Shown here in pieces: positions 27,360-36,390 of a stretch of DNA of 50,064 nucleotides (position 1 is the first letter of the stretch; each line of letters begins with the position of its first letter). The position numbers and the translations under genes were made by a program. This stretch comes from Hyphomicrobiales bacterium (GTDB taxonomy: Bacteria; Pseudomonadota; Alphaproteobacteria; Rhizobiales; Rhizobiaceae): contig UCJH01000034.1 of assembly GCA_900472785.1 (NCBI GenBank), forward strand, positions 1 to 50,064, given 5' to 3'. The notes beneath the pieces were generated by a model. That model did no database searches, had not been told where the DNA came from, and worked only from the letters and a program-made list of their open reading frames with translations.

Positions 27360-28496
27360 TCACTTTTCTGAAATTTTTGCCGCAATTTGGCACGCTTCCC
27401 GCCGTGTCTGTCTGAAGAAGCTGGTCAATGTCGGGGTCATGCCAATGAACCACAGACCAGATTCGGTGTGAGAGACCGCGTCATCTTTCCTAATCGGATA
27501 GCCGTGCTCGTCGAGGACCGGGATGGTCTTCAGGAGATGCGGGAGCGACGAGGCGTAACCAGCCGCGGCGATAACGACGTCCGGCACAACTTCTCGCCCA
27601 TCAGCAAGCCGCACGCCATTCCTCGTAAATTCAGCGACTGCTGGCACCACCATAATCCGGCCCGCCTTGATGGCAGCTACACATCCGTCATCGACCGGAA
27701 TCGCAATCTGCTCGTTTGCAAGTCTTGTGGCCGCGTCCGCTCTCCCAGCGGGAAATCCGAGCTTCGACCGCTTGCCGAACGCCAGGAACTGCGTCGAAGC
27801 AATCAGCAGATCTACACATTGTGTCGGGAGCATTTCCATGACAGGCGACAGGCGATGGAGAGCAAAGCCGCCGAGACGCTTGGGAAGGATGGAAGGGCCG
27901 CGTCGAACGGAAAACCAGATTTGACCCGTGTTCACACGGCTCAAATGGTTGAGGATGTCGAACCCGGAATTGCCACCGCCGACAACGAGGACGCTACGCC
28001 CAACATATTCTCCGGCGTCTCCAAAGTCTGCGGCATGGATCACCGTCCCTTGGAATTCATTCAGCCCAGGCCAGGCAGGCAAAACAGGGTTTGCGTCGCG
28101 CCCGGTTGCAATGATCACATTTCTTGCGAAGATTTGACCGTGCTTCGTTGTTACGATGAAATGGCCGTTGCTCTTCGATACCGAGCCGACCTCGACACCA
28201 AAATTGATGTTGAACAAGTGCAGCCGGGCGAACGCCTGCAGATGAGCCACCACCGCGTCGCGTTTGGGAAATGCAGCCGTTCCAGGCGGATATTTCATTT
28301 CGGGCAAAGACGAAAGATCGCGGTGCGTATTCAGCGTTAGCTTTGGGTGTCGCGTTGCCCACGACCGGCCGATGTCTGGGTCTTTCTCCAGAAGAATGGC
28401 GTCGATGCCGCGTTTCTTCAGCATATAGGCGCAGGTCAGTCCTGCCAGCCCGGCCCCGATCACGACCGCCTCGTGAATTCTTTCGTCCGAACTCAT
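27360..28496 (-). CDS. FAD-dependent monooxygenase-like flavoprotein
   Basis: This 378-aa protein has two Rossmann motifs: VIGAGLAGLTCAYML near the N-terminus for FAD and VLVVGGGNSGFDIL near 170 for NAD(P)H. Between them is the IIATG hinge of flavin monooxygenase/YUCCA-type enzymes, and VIAAAGY lies near 310. It probably oxidises or reduces a small organic substrate with NADPH. It starts at ATG 28496 and diverges from the DUF2156 gene at 28647, with 150 nt between, so the two may share control. The C-terminus (SFFRQTRREACQIA) is family-like, so it is full length. Confidence 0.88.
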   Translation of the reverse strand: MSSDERIHEAVVIGAGLAGLTCAYMLKKRGIDAILLEKDPDIGRSWATRHPKLTLNTHRDLSSLPEMKYPPGTAAFPKRDAVVAHLQAFARLHLFNINFGVEVGSVSKSNGHFIVTTKHGQIFARNVIIATGRDANPVLPAWPGLNEFQGTVIHAADFGDAGEYVGRSVLVVGGGNSGFDILNHLSRVNTGQIWFSVRRGPSILPKRLGGFALHRLSPVMEMLPTQCVDLLIASTQFLAFGKRSKLGFPAGRADAATRLANEQIAIPVDDGCVAAIKAGRIMVVPAVAEFTRNGVRLADGREVVPDVVIAAAGYASSLPHLLKTIPVLDEHGYPIRKDDAVSHTESGLWFIGMTPTLTSFFRQTRREACQIAAKISEK

Positions 28497-28646
28497 AGGG
28501 TTCCACAGGTCATCAAGACAATCGGCTGTTCATCGGATCCATTAGCTGGCAATGTATGGGCGAATAAATGATCCGATATCAATCCGCATTGAGACAGCTT
28601 ACGCAAGGCGAATACACGGAAATTCGTCGCACAGGAACCGCAGTGC

Positions 28647-29687
28647 ATGCCTAATCTGCGAAAGATGTTCGACGCGCTGCTCGACGCGACCCTTCCAAAA
28701 CACACCGATTTCAAACCAGATGCCGCTACCAAGCTGGAACTCTGTCGGCGCTATGGTGATTTCTCGCTGGCTTACTCAACGGCAGTGCAACCAGATCTCA
28801 GCTACTTTGGCGATGCCAAGGGCTACATCGCTTACGCGACGAAAATGGGGCACACGTTCGTGCTGGGAGATCCTGTCGCCGATCCCACCGCCAAGGCTGA
28901 CTACATCAGACGGTTCGTCGCGGCATCGAACAATCCTTGCTTCGTGCAGATTGGACACGAAACAGCGAGCGTACTGTCAGACCTGGGGTACCGCATCAAC
29001 CAGATGGGCGTCGACACAAAGCTGAGTTTGGACACGAATTTGTTCTCCGGGAAGAAAAACGAGACGGTCCGATACTCCGAAAAGTGGCTCCTGAAAAAGA
29101 ACTACCGCATCGTTGAGTGCGACGGCACGATCGCAGACGCAGAACAGGTGCGTCAGATTTCGACGAACTGGCGAAACGGGAGGATCGTGCGTCGCCGGGA
29201 GATGCGGTTCCTGAACCGCCCTTTTCAGCCGGATCTGGCGCCGCATATGCGTCGCTTCGTTATCATCGATCCCGACAATCGCCCAACGGCCATCCTCGAT
29301 TTCGATCCAATCTTCAGAGGCGGCGATGTCATAGGCTATACTGCTGCGTTCAAGAGGAAGCTGACGGGCACGACGCCACATGCAGAGATCGGCCTCACGA
29401 AATTTGCAGCTGACAGATTCAAAGAGGAAGGCCGTTCTGTCGTCACCTTCGGACTGTCGCCTCTCGCCGCGATCGCCGAAAGTGGATTTGCCGAGAGCCG
29501 AATATGGAGAGGGTTCTTTGAGCGGGCCTATCTGTCCAAACACGTCAACGAGAAAATCTTCAATCTTCAGGGCCAGGCGGCGTTCAAACGGCGGTTCCAC
29601 GGTGAGGAACTGGCGACATACATTGCTTTCAAACGCGGAACTCCTTTCGAGATGATTGCGTTGCTCCGCCTGTTGAAGACGCTCTGA
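28647..29687 (+). CDS. DUF2156/phosphatidylglycerol lysyltransferase-like (LPG synthase C-terminal) protein
   Basis: This 346-aa soluble protein matches the C-terminal acyltransferase-like (double GNAT) domain of MprF/LPG synthases without its membrane flippase part. Visible family segments are DLSYFGDAKGYIAYATKMGH, VLGDPVAD, FVQIGHE, then TAILDFDPIFRGGDVIGYTA and GLSPLAAI, NLQGQAAFKRRFHGE. It may aminoacylate a lipid or other amine/alcohol acceptor from aminoacyl-tRNA, but stand-alone members can do other acyl transfers. ATG 28647 has only AGGA 10 nt upstream. It is divergent from the flavoprotein. Confidence 0.82.
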   Translation: MPNLRKMFDALLDATLPKHTDFKPDAATKLELCRRYGDFSLAYSTAVQPDLSYFGDAKGYIAYATKMGHTFVLGDPVADPTAKADYIRRFVAASNNPCFVQIGHETASVLSDLGYRINQMGVDTKLSLDTNLFSGKKNETVRYSEKWLLKKNYRIVECDGTIADAEQVRQISTNWRNGRIVRRREMRFLNRPFQPDLAPHMRRFVIIDPDNRPTAILDFDPIFRGGDVIGYTAAFKRKLTGTTPHAEIGLTKFAADRFKEEGRSVVTFGLSPLAAIAESGFAESRIWRGFFERAYLSKHVNEKIFNLQGQAAFKRRFHGEELATYIAFKRGTPFEMIALLRLLKTL

Positions 29688-29974
29688 ACAAAATTAGGCC
29701 CATCACTGTGAAAAATTTCTGGAGGCAATACGCAGTAGAATGCAGCCCTCAGCCACGGCGCTCCAGAACACGAAAGCAAGACGACGCCGCTACCCTGAAC
29801 CGTACACGACTGTTTCAAGGGTTGCTCGATTTCGGACTTCCACTCTTCGGAAAGGAAGTTCGATTGCTTTTCGCGCTGAACGGGGTGCTTTCAACGGCGG
29901 CACAGCTCGTAGCGCCTCGCTGGTCCAACCTGAGAGATTCACGTTAATTGGTTCAGTTCCGCGTGAAACCAACA
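29688..29974. other. Short gene-free stretch
   Basis: No supported gene. Small plus-strand frames lack ribosome sites or family features and lead into the DUF2382 remnant. Confidence 0.45.
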
Positions 29975-30346
29975 GTGCAAGCGCGACCTATCCAACGGTC
30001 GCGTGAAGGCTCGCTCCTACGTACCGAGACGCCCGTGAGCCAAAACGTATCACTCCGCAACGAGAACGTTGAAGTAACCCGTCGCACCGTGGACCGACCG
30101 CTCACTGGCACCGAAGACGCCTTCGTCGACCGTACAATCGAAGCCGAGGAGCATCGCGAGGAAGCGGTGGTTTCAAATGATGCTCGGGTCGTCGAGTAAA
30201 TCTCACTCTGAAAGACTACCAAGCAGCGCGAAGAGACGATTTCCGACACTGTTCGAAAGACCGAAGTCGAAATCGGAGACGGACGGGATGGCGCTGTCCG
30301 CACCGATGGCATGACTGGCCTTCGCCGAAACTTTGCTCAAAATTGA
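29975..30346 (+). pseudogene. Degenerate second copy of the DUF2382 stress gene
   Basis: Nearly the same protein as the C-terminus of the 8281-9154 gene can be read, including PLTGTEDAFVDRTIEAEEHR, EEAVVSNDARVVE and KQREETISDTVRKTEVE. It is broken by a one-base deletion near 30025, a TAA in place of a Glu codon at 30197-30199 and a TGA a few codons later. The N-terminal half is absent. It is an old partial duplication. Confidence 0.85.
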
Positions 30347-30496
30347 GGGCGGCCGGAGCGGTCAACCACGTCGTATATCACACCGACGTGATCACAAGGA
30401 TCGTCAACGGCCATCCAAACAGCCAGATCGACGAGTTGTTGCCGTGGTCATATCGCCCAGTTAGAATGGTTGGATAGCTCCACCAACGGGTATGTC

Positions 30497-30715
30497 ATGA
30501 CAGACAAGAGCATCATTTGGGAACAAGATGGGATTGATTCCGGCTGGTTCTTTGCTAAGGACGTCGGGTCGGTGCAAAGCAACGTCAGCTATCGCTCCGG
30601 CGGCTGGTGGTTCCTGGCACAATGGCTGCCCGATACCGAGGAGCATGATATCGGGCCATTCAAAACCAAAGTTGCAGCGATTGCTGAAGCGGAGCGCCTT
30701 GCTGCCCTGCAGTGA
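30497..30715 (+). CDS. Small hypothetical protein, 72 aa
   Basis: MTDKSIIWEQDGIDSGWFFA begins a tryptophan-rich, acidic protein with a C-terminal helix (TKVAAIAEAERLAALQ). Two closely spaced ATGs exist (30492 out of frame, 30497 in frame); GGGT just upstream is a weak site. I do not recognise a family. The clean reading frame flanked by remnants suggests it may be real. Confidence 0.5.
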   Translation: MTDKSIIWEQDGIDSGWFFAKDVGSVQSNVSYRSGGWWFLAQWLPDTEEHDIGPFKTKVAAIAEAERLAALQ

Positions 30716-30754
30716 TAATGAAACCCGTCAAGCCCTGAATACCGCAGAACAGCG

Positions 30755-30936
30755 CTTACGATGGAGAGCTTCTTCTCATCACTGAAAACGAAGAGAATGG
30801 CACGGAAGGTTTACCGCACGAGGAACGACGCCAGAGCGGATGTGTTCGATTACATCGAGCGCTTCTATATCCGAAGCGCCGCCACTCGACACTGGGCTAC
30901 CTCAGCCCCAATGACTTTGAAACCAAGGTGGATTAG
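30755..30936 (+). pseudogene. IS3-family transposase OrfB C-terminal remnant
   Basis: MESFFSSLKTKRMARKVYRT and DARADVFDYIERFY are the end of an IS3-type DDE integrase. A one-base deletion near 30870 then shifts the frame; the repaired sequence reads NPKRRHSTLGYLSPNDFETK before a TAG at 30934. The rest of the element and its terminal repeats were not found, so it is not mobile. Confidence 0.85.
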
Positions 30937-31121
30937 CTTAACCTCCTGTCCGATAAACCGGCAGCAGGCCAGCCGCCCTTAAGACGGCGTGATGCTACCC
31001 CACCCTTGACGGGATTTGCACCTTCGACACCTAAGTAGAAGGGCCAATGACAAAAAACACAACGAGTTATGCTGTAACCTGGGCCTAAAGCCTATCTCCG
31101 GCTCTGCCGCATAAATTGCAT

Positions 31122-31925
31122 TCACTGGATGCTAAACGGGAAGTATTTAGCATTGATCATATCATACGTTCCATCCTCTTTGATCTTGTTCAGTGCTAAA
31201 TCAAAGGTCTTACGGAGAGCCTCGTCATCAAGGCGAACGGCAATACCGGCACCATCTCCAAAATACGTTGGATCCTTTATGTCGTCGCCGACAAATTTGC
31301 AGCAGGTGCCCGCTTTGGTGTTCGAAATCCAGTCATAAATGGCGAGCTTATCTTCCATGATGATATCGACTGCGCCACTTGCGAGCGCTTCATAGAGCTT
31401 CGGCGACTCCGCAAATACAACAGTGTCGATACTGCGGTAAAATTCGGAAGCGTAGCTTGCCTGTGATGTCGACAACGTCACGCCGAGTTTCAAATCTTTG
31501 ATTGATTCAGGCGTTACTTCTTTCAAATCGGCGCCCTTGGGCACGATAAACACCGACGGACTGTCATAGTACCGCTGCGTAAAAGCTACTTTTTCCCGAC
31601 GCTCGGCGCTCATGGACATGGATGAAATGATGGCATCGTACCTTTTCGCAATCAGGTTTGGGATCATACCATCCCACTCTTGGACGACAAATTCGCAAGT
31701 CAGATTCGCGGCTTCGCAAAGTGCTTTTGCGATATCAACGTCGAAACCTTGGAGCTGTTTATTTGAGTCCAGATAGTTAAACGGCGGGAAGATACCTTCA
31801 ACTGCAATCCGCGTCACCCCGCCTGAATCCATCGTTTGTGCAGATGCGGTGGAATGCTGTGAAAATAGAAAAAAAACACTCGCAGCTACTGTTGAAATTG
31901 CCAGCTTCATATTTTCGATATTCAT
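31122..31925 (-). CDS. Periplasmic amino-acid-type (family 3) solute-binding protein, orphan
   Basis: This 267-aa protein starts at ATG 31925 (AGGG 9 nt upstream; another in-frame ATG at 31910). The signal peptide includes AISTVAASVFFLFSQ and ends near TASAQ. The mature SBP_bac_3 fold shows FPPFNYLDSNKQLQGFDVDI, QEWDGMIPNLIAKRYD and RREKVAFTQRYYDSPS. Two adjacent cysteines late in the protein (GTCCKF) are unusual. No permease or ATPase lies beside it, so it either serves a distant transporter or acts as a sensor ligand protein. The cyclic-di-GMP protein at 32092 diverges from it. Confidence 0.88.
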   Translation of the reverse strand: MNIENMKLAISTVAASVFFLFSQHSTASAQTMDSGGVTRIAVEGIFPPFNYLDSNKQLQGFDVDIAKALCEAANLTCEFVVQEWDGMIPNLIAKRYDAIISSMSMSAERREKVAFTQRYYDSPSVFIVPKGADLKEVTPESIKDLKLGVTLSTSQASYASEFYRSIDTVVFAESPKLYEALASGAVDIIMEDKLAIYDWISNTKAGTCCKFVGDDIKDPTYFGDGAGIAVRLDDEALRKTFDLALNKIKEDGTYDMINAKYFPFSIQ

Positions 31926-32091
31926 TACATAAAACCCTGCGAGAGATATTTTGAACGGCAAGTGTCGTCCGCGCTATCGGATCATGTCGGCGTTAATTTT
32001 CTACTCCCTGACCTTATCCAACATTGACCAGCGTTCCATAATTCTTTTGTAATCATTTTTGCACACCCTTTAGCTCATAGAGGGGGCTGCT

Positions 32092-34422
32092 TTGTTTGTG
32101 AATCTCACCAGACATATTTCGACGAAACGTGCGATCGAGGGGAAATCAAAATCAATTCTGACACTTGTTGTGGCCAGCGGCATCGGCGCGCTTTTGCTTG
32201 TTGTTTTGGCAGCAGTTTGGGCTGGAGCTGAAAGCGACGCGGCGGCCTTAGAAAGACAACGGCAGCTTGTGACGGCAAGATTGAACGATCAGGTTTCCAG
32301 AGTCGCTCAAGACATGCAATTGATGGGTGCCGGATACGCATCGCTCCTTGCCGATTTTACAGATCTCAACTCGAGGCCTGCGACTGAGAATAGAAACGCG
32401 GCAAGTTCCCACCTGACCTCGGCCAGGAAATTTAGCGAGATCGTCACGCATGTGTTCGGCTATGACATGGTCTTTATCGTCAACGCGTCCGGTCAGCTCT
32501 CTATTCCGACTGGCAAGCCGACAGCAAAGCGATTCAACTGGGTCCGCCCGCTGTTGATCCCCATGTTGCGCGGCGTTCGTGAGAAGCAGCGACAATTGAG
32601 CGGTGGGGACCTATCACGGGAAGAAGGCTCATTCTTTGCAAGCGCGGAATTGATGCGTCTTGAGGGGCGGCCGTCGATCACCGGTATCGTCCCCATCGTG
32701 CCGGTCACTGATCCACAGGAACCACAGCCGGTACTATCCAGCGACGAGCATTACCTTATAGCGTTTCGTTTTCTCGATGGAGCAGCACTGGATGCTCTCA
32801 GCCGGGAACAAGGACTAAATGGCGCTCGCTTCGCTCGAACAGCAGACAACGATCTGACCGAAGTGGCGTTCCAGGTGGAGGCTTCAGCGACGAAAGAACC
32901 GCTTGGTTTTATCGTTTGGACGCCCGACCTTCCCGGTTCACGAGTCATAGGACGTTTAGCTCCGGCCCTATCGATCGTGACAATTCTATTGGGCATATTG
33001 TTTTTTACACTAATCGTCCGGCTCCGGCGCAGTTGGCGAGAGTTGGAGATCAGTGAACTTAATGCACGACACCTTTCTCTGTATGATGTTCTGACCAAGC
33101 TCCCGAACCGAGCTCTGTTTACAAGCAAACTTGACGATGCGTACTCGGATGCAAAATCGACCGACCGGTCCGTTGTCGTTGCCTTTATCGATCTGGACAG
33201 GTTCAAAGAGGTAAACGATACGTTCGGTCACGCGGTGGGCGACGAGCTGATATTGTCGGCGGCACAGCGCATGCAAGCCTTGCTTTCTCCGGCTGACACG
33301 CTTTCCCGAATTGGAGGCGATGAGTTCGCCCTGATCCTCACAGACCAGAATTTCAAGAATGCCGGCTTGGAATTTTGCGAGTACCTAATTGCGGAACTTT
33401 CACATCCATTTGTCTTGCGCAACGGCACAGCTGTCGCTCAAATCGGTTGCTCGATTGGCATTTCTCTGATTTCAGGTAACGGACAGCCGCCTCATGAGGT
33501 CCTCCGTCAAGCCGACGTCGCACTGTACCACGCTAAGTCCTCCGGCCGGGGTCGGTGCTTCCGATACGAGCACGCGATGGACGCCGATAAGTTGGATCGG
33601 TCGTATCTAACCGAAGCATTGCGCGCCGAGCTTGAAAACACATTCTCTGAAGAGAACCAATGGCATTCCCCTCATTCCAATTTCGAGGTGTTTTACCAGA
33701 CGATCCACCGGGCGGGTGGCGAAAATAGTGCATGTGGCGCAGAGGCATTGATACGGTGGCGGCATCCTACCAAGGGATTGCTGTCGCCGGACAAATTCGT
33801 TCCTCTTGCGGAAGAAACCGGCCTCATTAATCTTCTCGGCAAGTTTGTGCTTGAATGCGCGTGCATGACAGCGGTGTCTTGGCCAAGCGATCATGTGATT
33901 GCGGTGAATGTTTCACCCCGACAGTTAAAACGCGCCGACTTCGCTGAGGAAGTTCTGTTAGTTCTGAAAACGACTGGTTTGCCACCTGGTCGTCTAGAAC
34001 TTGAGTTGACGGAAACTGCTCTCGTTGAAAGTGCCGATCAGGCTCAGAGAACGCTCGAAAAGTTACGGCGACATGGTGTGAAGGTTGCTCTCGACGATTT
34101 TGGAACCGGCTTTTCGTCCCTCAGTCACCTTGTCCAATTTGGGATCGACAGGATCAAAATCGATCGATCGTTTGTACGCCTTGTCGATACGAAAAGCGAC
34201 GGCACAGCGATCGTTGCAGCGATAACCGGGCTTGCAAGAAACTTGGGAATCTCCACAACCGCTGAAGGGGTCGAGACAGAGGCCCAAAGGGACTTCCTGA
34301 GCGCACTTGGGTGTAGCGAACTGCAAGGTTATCTTTTATCGAAACCTTGCCCGGTTCGAGACTTAAAGATTGTGACCGCACTCATTCCGGAGACTGCAAG
34401 GACCAAAGCAATTTCCCCTTAG
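32092..34422 (+). CDS. Membrane GGDEF-EAL protein with CHASE4-like periplasmic domain
   Basis: This 776-aa protein has membrane helix 1 at about 21-44, a periplasmic sensor region at about 45-285 resembling CHASE4, and helix 2 at about 289-309. The cyclase domain follows with GGDEF intact at 408-412 and DLDRFKEVND. The EAL domain has EAL at 551-553, VNVSP, ELELTETA, DDFGTGFSSL, IKIDRSF and AEGVETEA. Both active sites look intact. The start may be TTG 32092 (AGAGGGGG upstream) or GTG 32098. It diverges from the binding-protein gene at 31925, which might supply its ligand, but that is only a guess from position. Confidence 0.92.
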   Translation: MFVNLTRHISTKRAIEGKSKSILTLVVASGIGALLLVVLAAVWAGAESDAAALERQRQLVTARLNDQVSRVAQDMQLMGAGYASLLADFTDLNSRPATENRNAASSHLTSARKFSEIVTHVFGYDMVFIVNASGQLSIPTGKPTAKRFNWVRPLLIPMLRGVREKQRQLSGGDLSREEGSFFASAELMRLEGRPSITGIVPIVPVTDPQEPQPVLSSDEHYLIAFRFLDGAALDALSREQGLNGARFARTADNDLTEVAFQVEASATKEPLGFIVWTPDLPGSRVIGRLAPALSIVTILLGILFFTLIVRLRRSWRELEISELNARHLSLYDVLTKLPNRALFTSKLDDAYSDAKSTDRSVVVAFIDLDRFKEVNDTFGHAVGDELILSAAQRMQALLSPADTLSRIGGDEFALILTDQNFKNAGLEFCEYLIAELSHPFVLRNGTAVAQIGCSIGISLISGNGQPPHEVLRQADVALYHAKSSGRGRCFRYEHAMDADKLDRSYLTEALRAELENTFSEENQWHSPHSNFEVFYQTIHRAGGENSACGAEALIRWRHPTKGLLSPDKFVPLAEETGLINLLGKFVLECACMTAVSWPSDHVIAVNVSPRQLKRADFAEEVLLVLKTTGLPPGRLELELTETALVESADQAQRTLEKLRRHGVKVALDDFGTGFSSLSHLVQFGIDRIKIDRSFVRLVDTKSDGTAIVAAITGLARNLGISTTAEGVETEAQRDFLSALGCSELQGYLLSKPCPVRDLKIVTALIPETARTKAISP

Positions 34423-34613
34423 AATGCGTTGTCACTGATGCCTTGAAGGGAAGTGAATCAACGACGCCTTGTCCGGATAGACTAGGCGCTTGATATGCCC
34501 GCCAGAATCACGGTGCTGGCGATGCTTCGGTAGCCGCTTGCCATAAGGGGGTGATGAGCGCGATCAATTTCACGCGAAAGTGGCCGCCCGGTCGGCGCGG
34601 CCAATGCCAGCGA

Positions 34614-35225
34614 TCAAGCCGCAACCGCGGTGCGGGCGTCATAGTCGGCGGTCCATTGCAGCGATGGCCGCTCGCCACAACGCTCAATCCAGGCCTTGAC
34701 CACGTCGCTGTCTGGGGTTGCTGCGGGGTACCAGGCAAAGGGCGAATGCAGCAAAAGATCGACAGCTGTGTATCGCTCTCCCATCAGATAAGGGCTCTCT
34801 TTAAGCGCGGTTTCCAGGCGTGTCGCAAGTTCCGCCGGACTGCGGAAGGTAAAATTCACAAAAGGATGGGAAATCCCGGCTGCCTGCAAGATCAGTACAG
34901 GTTCGACCACGCCGGCATACCAGGCGAGCCAGCTGAGATACCGACCGCGCTGCGGATCGCCGGCAACAGGCGCCATCTTATTTTCCGGGAAGAGATCCGT
35001 CAGGTACTGAATGATCGCGATGCTCTCCCAGATGACGACGCCGTCGTGCTCGAGCAGCGGCACCTTGCCTTCAGGATGCGGGTTGTTTGGATCTTTACGA
35101 CCGCTGCCATCGCCGCGGGTGATGTCAACGATCTCGATCGCGACTTTGTCGATGGCGTCCAGTTCGCGAAGCAGGGTAACGATACGCGTCGAGCGCGAAC
35201 GGGGGGCGTGAAAGAGCGTCAGCAT
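34614..35225 (-). CDS. Glutathione S-transferase
   Basis: This 203-aa GST has an N-terminal thioredoxin-like domain (MLTLFHAPRSRSTRIVTLLR; Ser residues near 10-12 in place of the catalytic Tyr/Ser region; GKVPLLEHDGVVIWESIAI, whose VPLL and ES contact glutathione) and a C-terminal helical domain (LLMGERYTAVDLLLHSP pattern). It conjugates glutathione to electrophiles in the cytosol. It diverges from the WYL regulator at 35320, which probably controls it. The 34423-34613 gap contains nothing I can name. Confidence 0.92.
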   Translation of the reverse strand: MLTLFHAPRSRSTRIVTLLRELDAIDKVAIEIVDITRGDGSGRKDPNNPHPEGKVPLLEHDGVVIWESIAIIQYLTDLFPENKMAPVAGDPQRGRYLSWLAWYAGVVEPVLILQAAGISHPFVNFTFRSPAELATRLETALKESPYLMGERYTAVDLLLHSPFAWYPAATPDSDVVKAWIERCGERPSLQWTADYDARTAVAA

Positions 35226-35319
35226 AGTCTGGATCCTCGGTTGCGTTTGGCAATGCGGATCTTGTACAGTCCGCCAACTGCCAGTTTCCGTCAGTAGGCT
35301 TCATCTATCCTCCAAAGTC

Positions 35320-36039
35320 ATGGCTCGTAGTGATCGTCTGTTCCGCCTGCTCCAGGCGCTTCGCACTCTCCCCTCCCCGGTCACGGCCGCGCGCCTTGCC
35401 GAGGAGACCGGCGTGTCGTTGCGTTCACTCTACAGGGACATCGAGAGCCTGCGCGCCGCGGGTGCAGTCATCGATGGCGAGCGCGGCTTCGGCTACAGGC
35501 TGACGGAAGACATTGCCTTGCCGCCGCAGACGTTCACACGGCTTGAAATCGAAGCCTTGGTGCTCGGCCTTGCCGAGGTGCGACATATGGGTGAACCAGC
35601 TCTCGCGGCAGCCGCAGATTCCGTGCTTTCGAAGGTCACAGCAACGCTGCCCGACCGGCTACAACGTCAGGCGGTTCATGCCGCCTCCCAGGTCTATCGG
35701 TTCGAGCGCCGCGATCCGCCGGTCGTCGATGTCGGCCTTTTGCGCGAGGCTTGCTGGCAAGAACGCGCCTTAGTGATAGGCTATGTGGACGTGGAGCAGC
35801 AACGGACAGACCGGCAAGTGCTGCCGCTGGCAATCGTCTATCTGGAGAGGACGCTGGTGTTGCTTACCTGGTGTTGCCTGCGCCAGGATTTCCGCAAGTT
35901 CCGCGTCGACCGTATCGCCGACATCCAGATGGCGGAGGAGAGTTTCCGTCCGCGCCGGGTTCAGATGCTCAGGGACTTCGTTGCCATTCTGAACGCCGGT
36001 GCGCCCGAAATGTCAAAGATGATATTGAGCAGCCAGTAA
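35320..36039 (+). CDS. YafY-type HTH/WYL-domain transcriptional regulator
   Basis: This 239-aa protein has an HTH_11 domain at about 5-60 (LFRLLQALRTLPSPVTAARL, SLRSLYRDIESLRAAGA) and a WYL-type sensor domain in the C-terminal half (ALVIGYVDVEQQRTDRQVLP, TWCCLRQDFRKFRVDRI). This class often senses small ligands or oxidative damage and regulates a divergent gene, here the GST 94 nt away. ATG 35320. Confidence 0.9.
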   Translation: MARSDRLFRLLQALRTLPSPVTAARLAEETGVSLRSLYRDIESLRAAGAVIDGERGFGYRLTEDIALPPQTFTRLEIEALVLGLAEVRHMGEPALAAAADSVLSKVTATLPDRLQRQAVHAASQVYRFERRDPPVVDVGLLREACWQERALVIGYVDVEQQRTDRQVLPLAIVYLERTLVLLTWCCLRQDFRKFRVDRIADIQMAEESFRPRRVQMLRDFVAILNAGAPEMSKMILSSQ

Positions 36040-36390
36040 CCAAGACGACAATGCGGCCGGTGTAACCACGGACCGCGTTCGGACTGCATTTCGCAGATAC
36101 AGCAGATGTCCGAACGGCCACGTTGCGGCGTGATGCTGTCACTGTGAGTTGGCGGCATGAATTCGAGCAAAAATGCCTTGGCAGCCTCTTCGCTTAGAAG
36201 GCACTTGAACCGTCGACCAGTTAATTTTTTAATCAGGTGGTTGACATGGGTCTTTCCCCAGCATGGCGCAGGATCCCCCTCATTCAGGGGAACGCAAAAG
36301 CACCAGCCTATGAAGCTGGCGCCATTGAGATTTGTCAAGGATGACATCAAAAGGCAAACGATGACCGCCGCCCGTTTTTGCAGAGATCGA
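36040..36390. other. Gene-free stretch between convergent genes
   Basis: About 350 nt between the WYL regulator stop and the RTX gene stop. Short frames on both strands have no family features. A small CCAGC/GCTGG repeat near 36305-36325 lacks a U tract. Nothing else seen. Confidence 0.5.

Noticed and set aside
29740-30006. Plus-strand frame of 88 codons rich in Arg/Ser/Thr
   Set aside because: No ribosome site or family similarity, and it runs into the DUF2382 remnant in another frame.
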